From NCBI RefSeq assembly GCF_022827545.1, contig NZ_CP094669.1, positions 3,004,001-3,068,000 on the forward strand: DNA of 64,000 bases, in the 5' to 3' direction. This DNA comes from Hymenobacter tibetensis. GTDB taxonomy: Bacteria > Bacteroidota > Bacteroidia > Cytophagales > Hymenobacteraceae. Numbering within the stretch: position 1 is the stretch's first letter; the number at the start of each line of letters is the position of its first letter. The notes beneath the pieces were generated by a model. That model worked only from the letters and a program-made list of their open reading frames with translations. It ran no database searches and had not been told where the DNA came from. Of this stretch, positions 35,753 to 45,042 are shown piece by piece. Made by a program: the position numbers and the translations under genes.

Positions 35753-35763
35753 ACGGCTTTTTT
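35730..35763 (-). terminator. terminator of the glutamine synthetase gene
   Basis: AAAAAAGCCG (35730-35739) pairs with CGGCTTTTTT (35754-35763). On the minus strand it lies 57 bp after the stop of the glutamine synthetase, with a second hairpin (35671-35703) behind it. Confidence 0.85.
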
Positions 35764-35819
35764 GAAATCGATGCGCGGAGAAAATTCCCACCCAACTCCG
35801 GCCCGATTCTGACCCTAGT

Positions 35820-38009
35820 TTAGTGCCGGAACAAAAGTTCGCGGTACTTTACCAGGGGCCAGTCCTCATCGGCCACCAGCAACTCCAGCTTGTCGGCGGA
35901 GCGGCGAATGGTGTCGAAATGTGCTCTGACGTTGTCGCAATAGGCTAGTGCCCGTTCGCGGGTATCGTCAATCTTGTTGGCTACTTTACGAGCATTTACC
36001 ATCTCATCCACAGTGGTTTTAATGATGGTAATGTGACGCGAAATAGTTTTGATAGTATCTACGGTTACCTGTGAATCGGCATCGTCGAGTCCTAGTTCGC
36101 GCAGGCCCCGTACGTTGTTGATTAACTTGGTTTGGTAGGCTACCGCAGTAGGAATGATGTGGTTTATGGCCAAATCACCCATTACGCGGCTTTCAATTTG
36201 AATCTTCTTGATGTACTCCTCCAGCAGAATTTCGTGCCGAGCGTGGAGCTCAACGTGCGAGAAGATGTGGTGGCGCTCGAACAAAGATAATGCTTCTTCC
36301 GTTACCAGCGCATCTAATGCTTGTGGAGTTGTGGGTACATTGGCCAGACCCCGCTTGGCGGCCTCTTCTTTCCACTCGTCAGAGTAGCCGTTTCCTTCAA
36401 AACGGATGTTCTTCGAGCTGATCACGTACTCCCGCAGCACCTCTACAATAGCTACCTCTTTTTTCTTGCCTTGCTCGATGAGCCTGTCAACTGACGTTTT
36501 GAAGTCGATCAGTTGCTCTGCTACAATGGCATTAAGCGTCGTCATGGCCGACGAGCAGTTTGCCGATGATCCTACGGCACGCAGCTCGAACTTGTTGCCG
36601 GTGAAGGCGAAAGGCGATGTACGGTTACGGTCGGTATTGTCTAGCAGGATGGCTGGAATCTTGTCGATACCAAGCTTCAAGTAGATATTGTCACCTTTGT
36701 CGAGCGGCAGTTTCGCTGTGCGCTCCAACTCGTCTAGTACCGAATCCAGCATAGAGCCCACAAACACCGACATGATAGCTGGAGGTGCTTCGTTGGCGCC
36801 AAGGCGGTGGTCATTGGAGGCGGAGGCAATGCTAGAACGCAGCAAGTCACCGTAGGTATGCACAGCCTTGATTGTGCTGATGAAAAACGCCAGGAACTGG
36901 AGGTTTTCTTTGGGCCGGCGACCAGGGGCGAGCAAATTCACACCCGTATCGGTGCTCATTGCCCAGTTGTTGTGCTTGCCCGAGCCGTTCACACCGGCGA
37001 ATGGCTTTTCGTGTAGCAGCGCCCGGAAGTTGTGGCGGTCAGCCGTCCGCTCCATGATATCCATCAGGAGTTGGTTGTGGTCGACAGCTAGATTGGCGTC
37101 TTCGAAGGTAGGCGCGCACTCGAACTGGTGCGGAGCTACTTCGTTATGACGGGTACGCAACGGAATACCTAGCTTGGTTGACTCTTCTTCGAAGTCCAGC
37201 ATGAAAGCATGTACCCGAGCTGGAATAGAGCCGAAGTAGTGGTCTTCCAGCTGCTGGCCTTTAGCCGGAGCGTGGCCAAACAGCGTGCGACCGGTCATTA
37301 CGAGGTCGGGACGAGCTGCGTACAATGCCTTGTCAACTAGGAAGTACTCCTGCTCGATACCCAGCGTGGTGTGCACGCGGTTTACATCTTTATCAAAGTA
37401 ATGACATACATCAACGGCTGCTCTTTCCAAAGCGGCCAGCGACTTAAGCAATGGCGCTTTGTAGTCTAGGGCTTCGCCGGTGTAGGCCACAAAGATGGTG
37501 GGGATACACAGCGTTTTGGCACCAGCCGTTTCAATGATGAAAGCAGGCGAAGTGGGGTCCCAAGCCGTGTAGCCACGCGCCTCGAAGGTGTTGCGAATAC
37601 CTCCGTTCGGGAACGAAGAGGCATCTGGCTCTTGCTGTACCAGCGCTGAGCCCTTGAAATTCTCGATCGGACGGCCGTCCGAATTCAAGTCAAAGAACGA
37701 ATCGTGCTTCTCGGCAGTAGCGCCCGTCAGCGGCTGAAACCAGTGGGTGTAGTGCGTCGCACCTTTGGCCATGGCCCAGGTTTTCATGGCTGAAGCCACG
37801 GCATCGGCTACACTGTGCTCTACGGGTGAGCTTTGCTTGATGGCGGCTTGCAGTTTCTTGAAATACTCTCCGGGCATTGTAGCCCGCATAGCTTCAAGAT
37901 TGAAGACGTTTTTACCGAATGTGTCAGAGCGACGCTCTCCATTGCCCTCTATTATCAGCGGTTTACGCTGGTCAACTAACTCGAGTGCTTTGAAGCGAAG
38001 AATTGCCAT
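35820..38009 (-). CDS. glnA: glutamine synthetase type III
   Basis: A 729-residue GSIII (GlnN-type) glutamine synthetase that makes glutamine from glutamate, ammonia and ATP. The length matches GSIII and is far above the roughly 470 of GSI. Diagnostic stretches are THYTHWFQPLTGATAEKHDS, NGGIRNTFEARGYTAWDPTS, HQFECAPTFEDANLAVDHNQ (metal and substrate region) and GVNGSGKHNNWAMSTDTG. The start is ATG 38009 (MAILRFKALELV). It is monocistronic, with two terminators behind it. Nitrogen control is likely but no operator was identified. Confidence 0.97.
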   Translation of the reverse strand: MAILRFKALELVDQRKPLIIEGNGERRSDTFGKNVFNLEAMRATMPGEYFKKLQAAIKQSSPVEHSVADAVASAMKTWAMAKGATHYTHWFQPLTGATAEKHDSFFDLNSDGRPIENFKGSALVQQEPDASSFPNGGIRNTFEARGYTAWDPTSPAFIIETAGAKTLCIPTIFVAYTGEALDYKAPLLKSLAALERAAVDVCHYFDKDVNRVHTTLGIEQEYFLVDKALYAARPDLVMTGRTLFGHAPAKGQQLEDHYFGSIPARVHAFMLDFEEESTKLGIPLRTRHNEVAPHQFECAPTFEDANLAVDHNQLLMDIMERTADRHNFRALLHEKPFAGVNGSGKHNNWAMSTDTGVNLLAPGRRPKENLQFLAFFISTIKAVHTYGDLLRSSIASASNDHRLGANEAPPAIMSVFVGSMLDSVLDELERTAKLPLDKGDNIYLKLGIDKIPAILLDNTDRNRTSPFAFTGNKFELRAVGSSANCSSAMTTLNAIVAEQLIDFKTSVDRLIEQGKKKEVAIVEVLREYVISSKNIRFEGNGYSDEWKEEAAKRGLANVPTTPQALDALVTEEALSLFERHHIFSHVELHARHEILLEEYIKKIQIESRVMGDLAINHIIPTAVAYQTKLINNVRGLRELGLDDADSQVTVDTIKTISRHITIIKTTVDEMVNARKVANKIDDTRERALAYCDNVRAHFDTIRRSADKLELLVADEDWPLVKYRELLFRH

Positions 38010-38311
38010 GTAAGGGTGAGAGGGTTAGAATGAGCGTTTTTGATGATGGCAAATGTGAAGCGCATTTTTTGCTTTTCCAAACGCACCCCTCTGAATTATT
38101 GAAGTTATTTTTCAAATATGATTAGTTTTTCTGCCCACCCCCCTTTCAAAACAGCTGGACACATAGAATTTTAAGGAAAATTTCAGCGAACAGGGTAAAC
38201 AGACAATAGCGTGGTCAGCAAGTAAAAGTGAGTCAGTGGTCACTTCATCAAGCTCGACACTTCCACTCCGTTACCGCACGTAGTTCCGCCCAAATGCTGG
38301 GTCGTCGGCAT

Positions 38312-38319
38312 TACCTTTG
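38312..38319 (+). promoter_or_regulatory. putative -7 motif TACCTTTG
   Basis: The match to TAnnTTTG lies 4 bp before GTG 38324. If used, the LTA-synthase-like gene would have almost no leader. No -33 TTG was found. Confidence 0.35.
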
Positions 38320-38323
38320 CGGC

Positions 38324-40183
38324 GTGAAAAACCGATTTGACTTTCAGTGGCGTTATTTCTTGTTCTGGCTAGCCTTCTTTGTGGCAGCCAAGGCGCTATT
38401 TCTACTGTATCACTTCTCGAAAACCACATCCTTATCTGGCAGCACTCTTGCGGGCATATTTGCCTATGGGCTACGGCTCGATGCTTCCGCTACAGCTTAC
38501 TTAAGTGTTGTGCCGTTTGTGGTTTTCATACTAGGTAGCCTGTTAGGCCGGCGCTTTCCGTTTGCGTTTCTGGTTAAGGGCTACACTGCCGTGGTGGGTC
38601 TGCTGGTGGCGTTGCTGAGCGTAGCCGACTTGGAACTCTACCGAGTTTGGGGGTTTCGGTTGGATGCTACGCCACTGCAATATTTGGATTCTCCCACTGA
38701 AATGGCCGCCTCGGCGGGCAGCGCGCCGGTAATGCAGCTTGGGCTATGCTTACTTGGGCTGGCGGCGGCTGGCATCGTGCTATACAACAAGATAATAGGA
38801 AAAATACCCGCCCTCCCTAGCCACATTGGCCGGGGCCGGGCAGCGCTGGCCGGTCTGTTGTATACTGCGTTGCTGGTGGTACCCTTGCGAGGGGGCTTGC
38901 AGCAGATTCCCATCAACCAGAGCGACGTATACTTTTCTTCTATCCTGTTTGCCAACCACGCCGCCGTAAACCTACCCTGGAACGTAGCCAATTCCTGGCG
39001 CTTGCGCGATACCAACACCAGCCGCTACCAGTTCCTACCCGATTCCACTGCTACCCGCCTAGTACAACCGCTGTACACCTACATCAGTCCGGCCTCTGAT
39101 TCGGCCACCCATGCGCTGCTACGCAGTCCTCGGCCCAACGTGCTGTTTGTTATCCTGGAAAGCTTCACTTCCAAGTTGATAGGGAGTGTAGGCGGCGAAG
39201 TTGGCGTAACACCCAACCTGGACAGCCTCGCTCGCACAGGGGTGGTGTTCAACAATATAGTTGCGGCCGGCGACCGGAGCCAGAAGGGCCTGGTGGCATT
39301 GCTCTCAGGCTTCCCGAACCAGCCGAATAACAGCATCATAAAGTACCCTCGCAAAACGGAACGGTTGGCGCATCTGTGTCAGTCGTTGAAACCGGCCGGG
39401 TATCACTCCTCCTACTACTACGGCGGCGAACTGGCCTTTGCCAATATGAAGAGCTACCTCGTAACGGCCGGCTACGAACGGTTTACGGAGCGGGGCGATT
39501 TTCCTAAAAGCCAGCAAAACTCGAAATGGGGTGCCCACGACCATATCCTGTTCGAGCGGGTACTGCAAGATTTCAAAACCCAACAACAGCCCTTCTTCAG
39601 CACCATTTTCACGCTGAGTAGCCACGAACCCTTCGAGATACCCATTCCAAGCAAGTTTCCGGGTTCCGATGAAACGGCGCTTTTCCGCAATTCAGTTTAC
39701 TACACCGATTGGGCCTTGGGCCGCTTTCTACAGGAGGCCCGCCGCCAGCCCTGGTATGATAATACGTTGCTCGTGTTGGCAGCCGACCACGGCCATGGGC
39801 TGCCGGGCGGCAATTCGGTGGAAGACCCCGCTAAATTCCGCATTCCGTTGATATTGGCGGGCGGAGCGCTACGCCCAGAAGCGCGCGGCCGCGTGATAAC
39901 CGCATTAGGCTCCCAAACCGATGTGGCGGCCACTCTCTTGGCGCAGTTGCAACTACCCGCCACCGCCTACCGCTGGAGCCGCGACCTGCTCCGCCCGGTA
40001 GCTCAGCCTTCGGCGTTCTACTGTTACACCGATGGTTTTGGCTTCTTCACGCCAAAGGGTGTTGTTATTTTCGATAACGTTTCTCGCCGCGAAATGAGCC
40101 GGGGTGCCGGCGTAACCGACGCGCAGCTTCAGCAAGGCCAAGCGTACGAGCAGTTGACGTACTCAGACTATTTGGCGAAGTAG
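38324..40183 (+). CDS. LTA-synthase-family (alkaline phosphatase superfamily) membrane protein
   Basis: A 619-residue protein with about five N-terminal transmembrane helices (FLFWLAFFVAAKALFLLYHF first) and an extracytoplasmic sulfatase-fold domain. The domain opens with NVLFVILESFTSKLIG, has GVTPNLDSLARTGVVFNN and GDRSQKGLVALLSGFP, where the nucleophile is expected in the T/S of this loop, then LSSHEPF and AADHGHG. Family members transfer phosphoglycerol or phosphoethanolamine groups. A Gram-negative would use it for lipid or glycan decoration. Start choice is open: GTG 38324 fits the short N-terminus of relatives, ATG 38294 and GTG 38228 are in frame. Confidence 0.9.
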   Translation: MKNRFDFQWRYFLFWLAFFVAAKALFLLYHFSKTTSLSGSTLAGIFAYGLRLDASATAYLSVVPFVVFILGSLLGRRFPFAFLVKGYTAVVGLLVALLSVADLELYRVWGFRLDATPLQYLDSPTEMAASAGSAPVMQLGLCLLGLAAAGIVLYNKIIGKIPALPSHIGRGRAALAGLLYTALLVVPLRGGLQQIPINQSDVYFSSILFANHAAVNLPWNVANSWRLRDTNTSRYQFLPDSTATRLVQPLYTYISPASDSATHALLRSPRPNVLFVILESFTSKLIGSVGGEVGVTPNLDSLARTGVVFNNIVAAGDRSQKGLVALLSGFPNQPNNSIIKYPRKTERLAHLCQSLKPAGYHSSYYYGGELAFANMKSYLVTAGYERFTERGDFPKSQQNSKWGAHDHILFERVLQDFKTQQQPFFSTIFTLSSHEPFEIPIPSKFPGSDETALFRNSVYYTDWALGRFLQEARRQPWYDNTLLVLAADHGHGLPGGNSVEDPAKFRIPLILAGGALRPEARGRVITALGSQTDVAATLLAQLQLPATAYRWSRDLLRPVAQPSAFYCYTDGFGFFTPKGVVIFDNVSRREMSRGAGVTDAQLQQGQAYEQLTYSDYLAK

Positions 40184-40492
40184 CTCTTGGCTGAGGCTTA
40201 CGGCGTTGTCTGCATCCAAGGCGTGTTGCAAAGTTCTTTACGTAGGCTGGTTGCTGCTAGCAGACCACCCGTAGCCGGGCACGCGCTTCTAGCTTAGGAG
40301 TGGCTGCGACAAGTCAGCCGGGGGCTTCTAGTTTCAACGCACTATCACCGGCAGTTGTAATAAAGCTTGAAAGCAGAGCCGTATCGCAGGAGAGCACAGG
40401 ATAGAGGCTTCCCCTAAAAGCAAGTTCTTTCCAGCACTGGGCCGCAGTGACCTATCCATGCTAACCTAGTTTACCCGTCAATATAAGTGGAG
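40184..40492. other. intergenic region, no gene seen
   Basis: About 309 bp between the sulfatase-fold gene and the glycosidase-like gene. No coding frame, terminator or -7 motif was recognised with confidence. Confidence 0.4.
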
Positions 40493-41527
40493 ATGCTTTT
40501 TCGCCTACGCTGTTTGCTGTTTCTGATTTTAATTTCTATTGCCACGCAGGCACAACAAAAACCTGCTGGCAAGCTAGCCCCCAAGCCCTTGTTTCGGGAC
40601 CCTATCTTTGATGGTGCCGCCGATCCGGTTCTTATCTGGAATAAGAAGGAGAAGAAATGGTTTATGTTTTATACCAACCGCCGGGCCACCGACACCACGG
40701 CCACCGGGGTAACGTGGGTGCACGGCACGCGCATCGGTATTGCCGAATCGGCGGACGGCGGCGCCACCTGGCGTTACCGCGACACGGCGAACATCAACTA
40801 CCGGCCTACCTCGCAGTACACGCACTGGGCCCCCGATGTGGTGGAAGCCAACGGCACTTACCATATGTTTCTGACCTATGTGCCCGGCATTTTCACCGAT
40901 TGGAATCACCCGCGCAGTATCCTGCACCTTACCAGCCCAGATTTGCTGAATTGGAAATACGAATCGAGCTTGGCGCTAACTACCGACAAAGTAATTGATG
41001 CCAGCGTGTACCGCCTACCCGACGGCACCTGGCGCATGTGGTACAACAACGAGCGGGACGGCAAGAGCATTTATTACGCCGATAGCCCAGACCTCTACAA
41101 CTGGCAAGACAAAGGCAAAGCGCTAACCGAGCGGGGCGAAGGCCCCAAGGTATTTCAGTGGCAGGGCCGCTACTGGATGATTATTGACAAATGGAAAGGC
41201 TTGGGCGTGTACAGCTCCACGGACCTAAAGCAGTGGCAGCCCCAGCCCGGACGCCTCCTCGAACTTCCTGGGCAGGGGCCGTTTGACCAAGCTATTGGCG
41301 GCCATCCGGATGTAGTCGTGCAGGGCGACCGGGCCTATTTATTCTATTTCACTCATCCAGGCCGCACCCAAACCGCTGCCGCCGCTACGGGCGGGCTGGA
41401 TGCCAAGCGGAGCTTGATTCAGGTGGTGGAGCTACACTACCAAGGCGGCAAGCTCACTGCTGACCGCGACCAGCCAACGTACTTGAAGCTGGCTCCAACA
41501 GCTTCCAACAAGCGCATTCAACACTAG
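40493..41527 (+). CDS. exported glycosidase-like five-bladed beta-propeller
   Basis: A 344-residue secreted protein. A signal peptide, MLFRLRCLLFLILISIATQA, precedes a propeller typical of the GH43/GH117/GH32 clan: FDGAADPVLIWNKKEKKWFMFYT with the likely catalytic Asp, YTHWAPDVVEANGTYHMFLTY, VIDASVYRLPDGTWRMWYNN and GEGPKVFQWQGRYWMIIDKW, whose Glu could be the general acid. The substrate is unknown but is probably a plant or algal polysaccharide fragment. ATG 40493 is used rather than GTG 40487 two codons earlier. Confidence 0.87.
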   Translation: MLFRLRCLLFLILISIATQAQQKPAGKLAPKPLFRDPIFDGAADPVLIWNKKEKKWFMFYTNRRATDTTATGVTWVHGTRIGIAESADGGATWRYRDTANINYRPTSQYTHWAPDVVEANGTYHMFLTYVPGIFTDWNHPRSILHLTSPDLLNWKYESSLALTTDKVIDASVYRLPDGTWRMWYNNERDGKSIYYADSPDLYNWQDKGKALTERGEGPKVFQWQGRYWMIIDKWKGLGVYSSTDLKQWQPQPGRLLELPGQGPFDQAIGGHPDVVVQGDRAYLFYFTHPGRTQTAAAATGGLDAKRSLIQVVELHYQGGKLTADRDQPTYLKLAPTASNKRIQH

Positions 41528-41595
41528 CAACGCAAGGAGTACTTGATAGCATACCCAAACCGGTAGTAAATTGGAAACGCTTAGCGTTTCTATTC

Positions 41596-41973
41596 ATGAC
41601 CGAGTTGCTCTTTGTTTATAATGCCGACAGCGGATTGCTGAACGCCGCCGTGGACTTCTTCCATAAAACCCTCTCGCCGGCCACCTACACTTGCTCGTTG
41701 TGCGCCACAACGTACGGCCCCCGCGGGATGCGCCCCGACTGGAAGGAATTTGTAGCGCAGTTGCCGGTGCAGTCCACGTTTATGCACCGCGACGAACTGC
41801 GCAAAAAACACCCGGAGTTGATTCAACACAAGCTGCCCGCCGCGTTCCGCCGGGATAATGGCGGCTCGTGGCGCCTATTTCTGACAAGTTACGAACTAGA
41901 CCACAGCAACCTGCCTGCCCTGATGCAACTAGTCCGTGCGCAGCTGTCTGCTCCTACTAGCCCAGCTAAGTAG
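41596..41973 (+). CDS. conserved hypothetical protein
   Basis: A 125-residue soluble protein beginning MTELLFVYNADSGLLNAAVDFFHKTLSP, then TYTCSLCATTYGPRGM with two cysteines (C-x-x-C), WKEFV and a long helical end. I recall it as a conserved Bacteroidota protein of unknown function with the same FVYNA-SG opening. No catalytic or binding role can be assigned. It lies 71 bp upstream of mtaB on the same strand. Confidence 0.8.
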   Translation: MTELLFVYNADSGLLNAAVDFFHKTLSPATYTCSLCATTYGPRGMRPDWKEFVAQLPVQSTFMHRDELRKKHPELIQHKLPAAFRRDNGGSWRLFLTSYELDHSNLPALMQLVRAQLSAPTSPAK

Positions 41974-42015
41974 CGCAACTTCACGCGCAACTAACTATTG
42001 CTCGTAGCGCTGTTG

Positions 42016-42023
42016 TATCTTTG
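42016..42023 (+). promoter_or_regulatory. putative mtaB -7 motif TATCTTTG
   Basis: TATCTTTG lies 21 bp before the GTG start of mtaB. A TTG at 41998-42000 lies 15 bp upstream, closer than the usual spacing for a -33 box. Confidence 0.5.
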
Positions 42024-42044
42024 CGGTCTTGTTCGTGAAAATCC

Positions 42045-43385
42045 GTGGAAACCAGAAAAGTTGCCTTTTATACGTTGGGCTGTAAGCTCAACTTCTCGGA
42101 AACGTCGGCCATTGGTCGGCAGTTTGAGGAGCACGGCTTCGAAAAAGTAGCCTTCGAAGACGCGGCCGACATTTACGTCATCAATACCTGCTCGGTCACC
42201 GACCACGCCGACCGGAAGTGCCGGAAGGTGGTGAAGGAAGCGCTGAAGCACAATCCGGAAGCCTTCGTGACGGTGGTGGGCTGCTATGCGCAGCTGAAGC
42301 CTCAGGAAATTGCCAGCATCCCGGGGGTGCATGCCGTGCTGGGCGCCGCCGAAAAGTTTCAGTTGGTAGAGACGCTGGCGGGCTTCCGCAAGCCGGAGGC
42401 GGGCTCGCCGGGCCGGGTGTACGCCTCCCCTATTTCAGCAGCCACTGAATTCCACGCCGCCCACTCCTTCGGCGACCGGACCCGCACCTTCCTGAAGGTG
42501 CAGGATGGCTGCGACTACTCCTGCTCGTTTTGCACCATACCGTTGGCCCGCGGCAACAGCCGCTCCGACTCGGTGCAGAGTGTGGTAGAGCGGGTGCAAA
42601 AGTTAGCCGAAACCGGGGTCAAGGAAATCGTGCTGACGGGCGTGAACCTGGGCGACTTTGGCTTGCAGGGGCCGGAACGGGAGCGGAAAGAAAACTTCTA
42701 CGACTTGGTGCAGGCTCTGGACGAGGTGGAAGGCATTGAGCGGTTTCGTATCAGCAGCTGTGAGCCCAATTTACTGTCGGATGAGATTATCCGGTTTGTG
42801 GCGCGTTCCAAGCGTTTTATGCCGCATTTCCACATTCCCTTGCAGTCAGGCTCCAACAAGATTTTGGGACTGATGCGCCGCCGCTACCGCCGCGAACTGT
42901 ACGTGGAGCGGGTGCGCTTAATCAAAGAAGTGATGCCGCACGCCTGCATTGGGGTGGATGTAATAGTGGGTTTTCCGGGCGAGACTGAAGCTGACTTCTT
43001 GGAAACCTATGCGTTTCTGAACGAGCTGGACGTAAGCTACCTGCACGTCTTCCCGTACTCCGAGCGCGAAAACACGCTAGCCCCCACCCTGCCTGGCCGC
43101 GTGCAGGACCGTCACCGTCATGAGCGTACCACTCAGCTGCGTAGCCTCTCGGAGAAGAAGAAGCGCCATTTCTACGAACAGCAAATAGGCCTTGCAACAG
43201 CCGTGCTTTTCGAAGACGACGTGACCAACGGCCAGATGGAAGGCTTCACGCCGAATTACATCCGCGTGACGGCCAAGTATGACCCACTGCTGGTGGGCGA
43301 GTTGAAGCGCTTGCGCCTGACAGCTGTGAACCCGCAGAACCTAATGGAAGCCGAAGAGCTAGGCATAGAAGTGTTTCAGCACTAG
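42045..43385 (+). CDS. mtaB: tRNA threonylcarbamoyladenosine methylthiotransferase
   Basis: A 446-residue radical-SAM methylthiotransferase that converts t6A37 to ms2t6A37 in tRNA. The N-terminal UPF0004 domain has its three cluster cysteines in LGCKLNFSE, INTCSVTDHADRKC and VVGCYAQL. The radical-SAM CxxxCxxC motif is CDYSCSFC, followed by TIPLARGNSRS. A C-terminal TRAM-like segment begins around 375. It starts with GTG 42045 (VETRKVAFYTLG). It is followed by a perfect terminator. Confidence 0.95.
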   Translation: METRKVAFYTLGCKLNFSETSAIGRQFEEHGFEKVAFEDAADIYVINTCSVTDHADRKCRKVVKEALKHNPEAFVTVVGCYAQLKPQEIASIPGVHAVLGAAEKFQLVETLAGFRKPEAGSPGRVYASPISAATEFHAAHSFGDRTRTFLKVQDGCDYSCSFCTIPLARGNSRSDSVQSVVERVQKLAETGVKEIVLTGVNLGDFGLQGPERERKENFYDLVQALDEVEGIERFRISSCEPNLLSDEIIRFVARSKRFMPHFHIPLQSGSNKILGLMRRRYRRELYVERVRLIKEVMPHACIGVDVIVGFPGETEADFLETYAFLNELDVSYLHVFPYSERENTLAPTLPGRVQDRHRHERTTQLRSLSEKKKRHFYEQQIGLATAVLFEDDVTNGQMEGFTPNYIRVTAKYDPLLVGELKRLRLTAVNPQNLMEAEELGIEVFQH

Positions 43386-43425
43386 CGTGAGTTAGCGGGC
43401 CGCATTGTGCCTGGCTATACAGTCA

Positions 43426-43463
43426 AAAGCCCCGGCGCCACAGGAGTGGCGCCGGGGCTTTCT
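43426..43463. terminator. bidirectional terminator after mtaB
   Basis: AAAGCCCCGGCGCCAC (43426-43441) pairs perfectly with GTGGCGCCGGGGCTTT (43446-43461), loop AGGA. It sits between the convergent mtaB and the HTH gene. Confidence 0.92.
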
Positions 43464-43490
43464 TATTGTCTAACGCTCATTAATAGTGTG

Positions 43491-44162
43491 CTACCTTGGC
43501 GACAACTGCCGCTGCATAAGGTCTAGCATTTGCTGCATGAGGCGCTGCTGTTCTTGCAAATGCTGATTGCGCAGCTCAGCCATAGCAAGCTGATGCGCCA
43601 TTTGCTGGGTGTAGAGAGCCGGCTGCCACGCGGCTTCAGCAGGAACGGAAGCAGCTACCGGAGCCGGTGGTGGTGTAGATGCTGCTGGTAAAGCCACTTC
43701 GGGAGTAGGAACAACGGATACAGAAGCAGGAACCGTGGCCTCAGGAGCGGCAGGCGTGGCGGGTTCTTGCAGTGTTGCCGGAGAGCTGGTTATGGGTGCC
43801 TGGCTGCTGGGCGCAGAAACTGGTTCGGTATCTCTACTCTCGGCAGCAGCTCCTGCTGCGTCCGGCACGGGCACGGGACTTTTCGCTTTGGCAGAGCTAG
43901 CAGTAACGGGGGCGGCTGTGGGCAGGGAAGTATCTGAAAGTATCATAGGCCCAGCGCCTAACATAAGCCAGTCTCTTGATACATTTGGATATACTTTAAA
44001 CACAGAACTCAAAAGGTCAAACCCGGGCTTATTACGTTCATCAACAAGGTGTTGGATTACAGTAGCAGTTTTGCCTATCGAAGACGCAAAGGCATTTTTC
44101 GATATTCCCAAATGAGAAATAAGCTGAACAAATCGCTGGCCGATGGTTTCAGATTCAATCAT
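43491..44162 (-). CDS. HTH protein with Pro/Ala-rich linker and coiled-coil tail
   Basis: A 223-residue protein from ATG 44162. The N-terminal 70 residues form an XRE-like helix-turn-helix: IGQRFVQLISHLGISKNAFASSIGKTATVIQHLVDERNKPGFDLLSSVF, then NVSRDWLMLGAGPM. A long low-complexity linker rich in Ala, Pro, Ser, Thr and Val follows (about 80-180). The end is a Gln-rich coiled coil (AMAELRNQHLQEQQRLMQQM). It may bind DNA and oligomerise through the tail. No target is known. It is close to the copper genes but not obviously part of them. Confidence 0.82.
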   Translation of the reverse strand: MIESETIGQRFVQLISHLGISKNAFASSIGKTATVIQHLVDERNKPGFDLLSSVFKVYPNVSRDWLMLGAGPMILSDTSLPTAAPVTASSAKAKSPVPVPDAAGAAAESRDTEPVSAPSSQAPITSSPATLQEPATPAAPEATVPASVSVVPTPEVALPAASTPPPAPVAASVPAEAAWQPALYTQQMAHQLAMAELRNQHLQEQQRLMQQMLDLMQRQLSPR

Positions 44163-44406
44163 ATACAAATGTTGTTAACTACGCAAATGTATATAAAACA
44201 TTCCAACAACCACCATTGCTTGCGCGCGCAGCTTTTTACTTCTCTATGCCCTCGCCAATCCAAGCAGAGGCAAAAGATTGACAAACCAAGCGGAACATCA
44301 CCAGATTTATGCGCCAACCCCAGTAGCTCATTGCTCTCATAGTGCCCACCGCTCGCGTCATCGTAATTGAAGCTGAAGGCTCCTCTCCTCCTTCCGAGCG
44401 AGCTTG

Positions 44407-45030
44407 TTAAATTAGCGCATCTAGGCTGCGACGGGCGTGGCTAGCCGGGCCCAGCTTTTGAAATTCCGTGGGGGTTAGGCCGGTTACCTGCCGGAACTGC
44501 CGCGACAAATGGGCCGGACTGCTGTAGCTTAGCTGCTGCGCAATTTCAGTCATGCTCAGCTCGTCGTAGCCAATCAATTCTTTCGCTCGTTCCACTTTCT
44601 GCCGGATGATGAACTTCTCGATGGTCAGGCCTTCGTGGGTGGAGAATAGGTGCGAGAGGTAGTGATAGTCGCGGCCTAGCTGCTCGGACAAGTACGCCGA
44701 ATAGTTGAGGAGGCGTGGCCCGGGCGGCGGGTAGTGAATAAGCGCCACGACCAAGGTTTTGATGCGCTCAACCAGCTGCTCTTGCGGGTCAACGAGCAAG
44801 GCAAAGCCCTGCTTCTGCAAGCTGCCCGCTATGCTTTCCAAATCCGGCGGCGCCCCATTAGGGCTGGAAACGTCGGCCTCACCCAAGGCCACGCGGTGCA
44901 CCTGCAAGCCCAGCGTGGCTAGCTCCTCTCCCACCACCCGAACGCACTGCGGGCACACCATGTTTTTTATCAGCAGCCGGTGAGTTCCGGGTGGGGGCAG
45001 GATGTGCGCAGCACTCAAGTCGTTTTTCAT
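44407..45030 (-). CDS. AraC-family regulator with an N-terminal HMA-like CxxC segment
   Basis: A 207-residue protein. The C-terminal AraC-type double helix-turn-helix spans about 105-200 (LGRDYHYLSHLFSTHEGLTI, ELSMTEIAQQLSYSSPAHLS and RQFRQVTGLTPTEF). The N-terminal third looks like a short heavy-metal-associated fold: LLIKNMVCPQCVRVVGEEL with C26 and C29, then LGEADV. The two parts suggest direct copper sensing and transcriptional control of the neighbouring metal genes. This is inference. It lies 12 bp downstream of the cupredoxin gene on the same strand and so belongs to the copA operon. Confidence 0.87.
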   Translation of the reverse strand: MKNDLSAAHILPPPGTHRLLIKNMVCPQCVRVVGEELATLGLQVHRVALGEADVSSPNGAPPDLESIAGSLQKQGFALLVDPQEQLVERIKTLVVALIHYPPPGPRLLNYSAYLSEQLGRDYHYLSHLFSTHEGLTIEKFIIRQKVERAKELIGYDELSMTEIAQQLSYSSPAHLSRQFRQVTGLTPTEFQKLGPASHARRSLDALI

Positions 45031-45042
45031 TGGACGCCAGTT

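Noticed and set aside
40330..40410. Minus-strand reading LSCDTALLSS, resembling the fragment LSCDTDVIN at 33483
   Set aside because: Similarity stops after five residues and no longer frame supports it, so it is probably chance.
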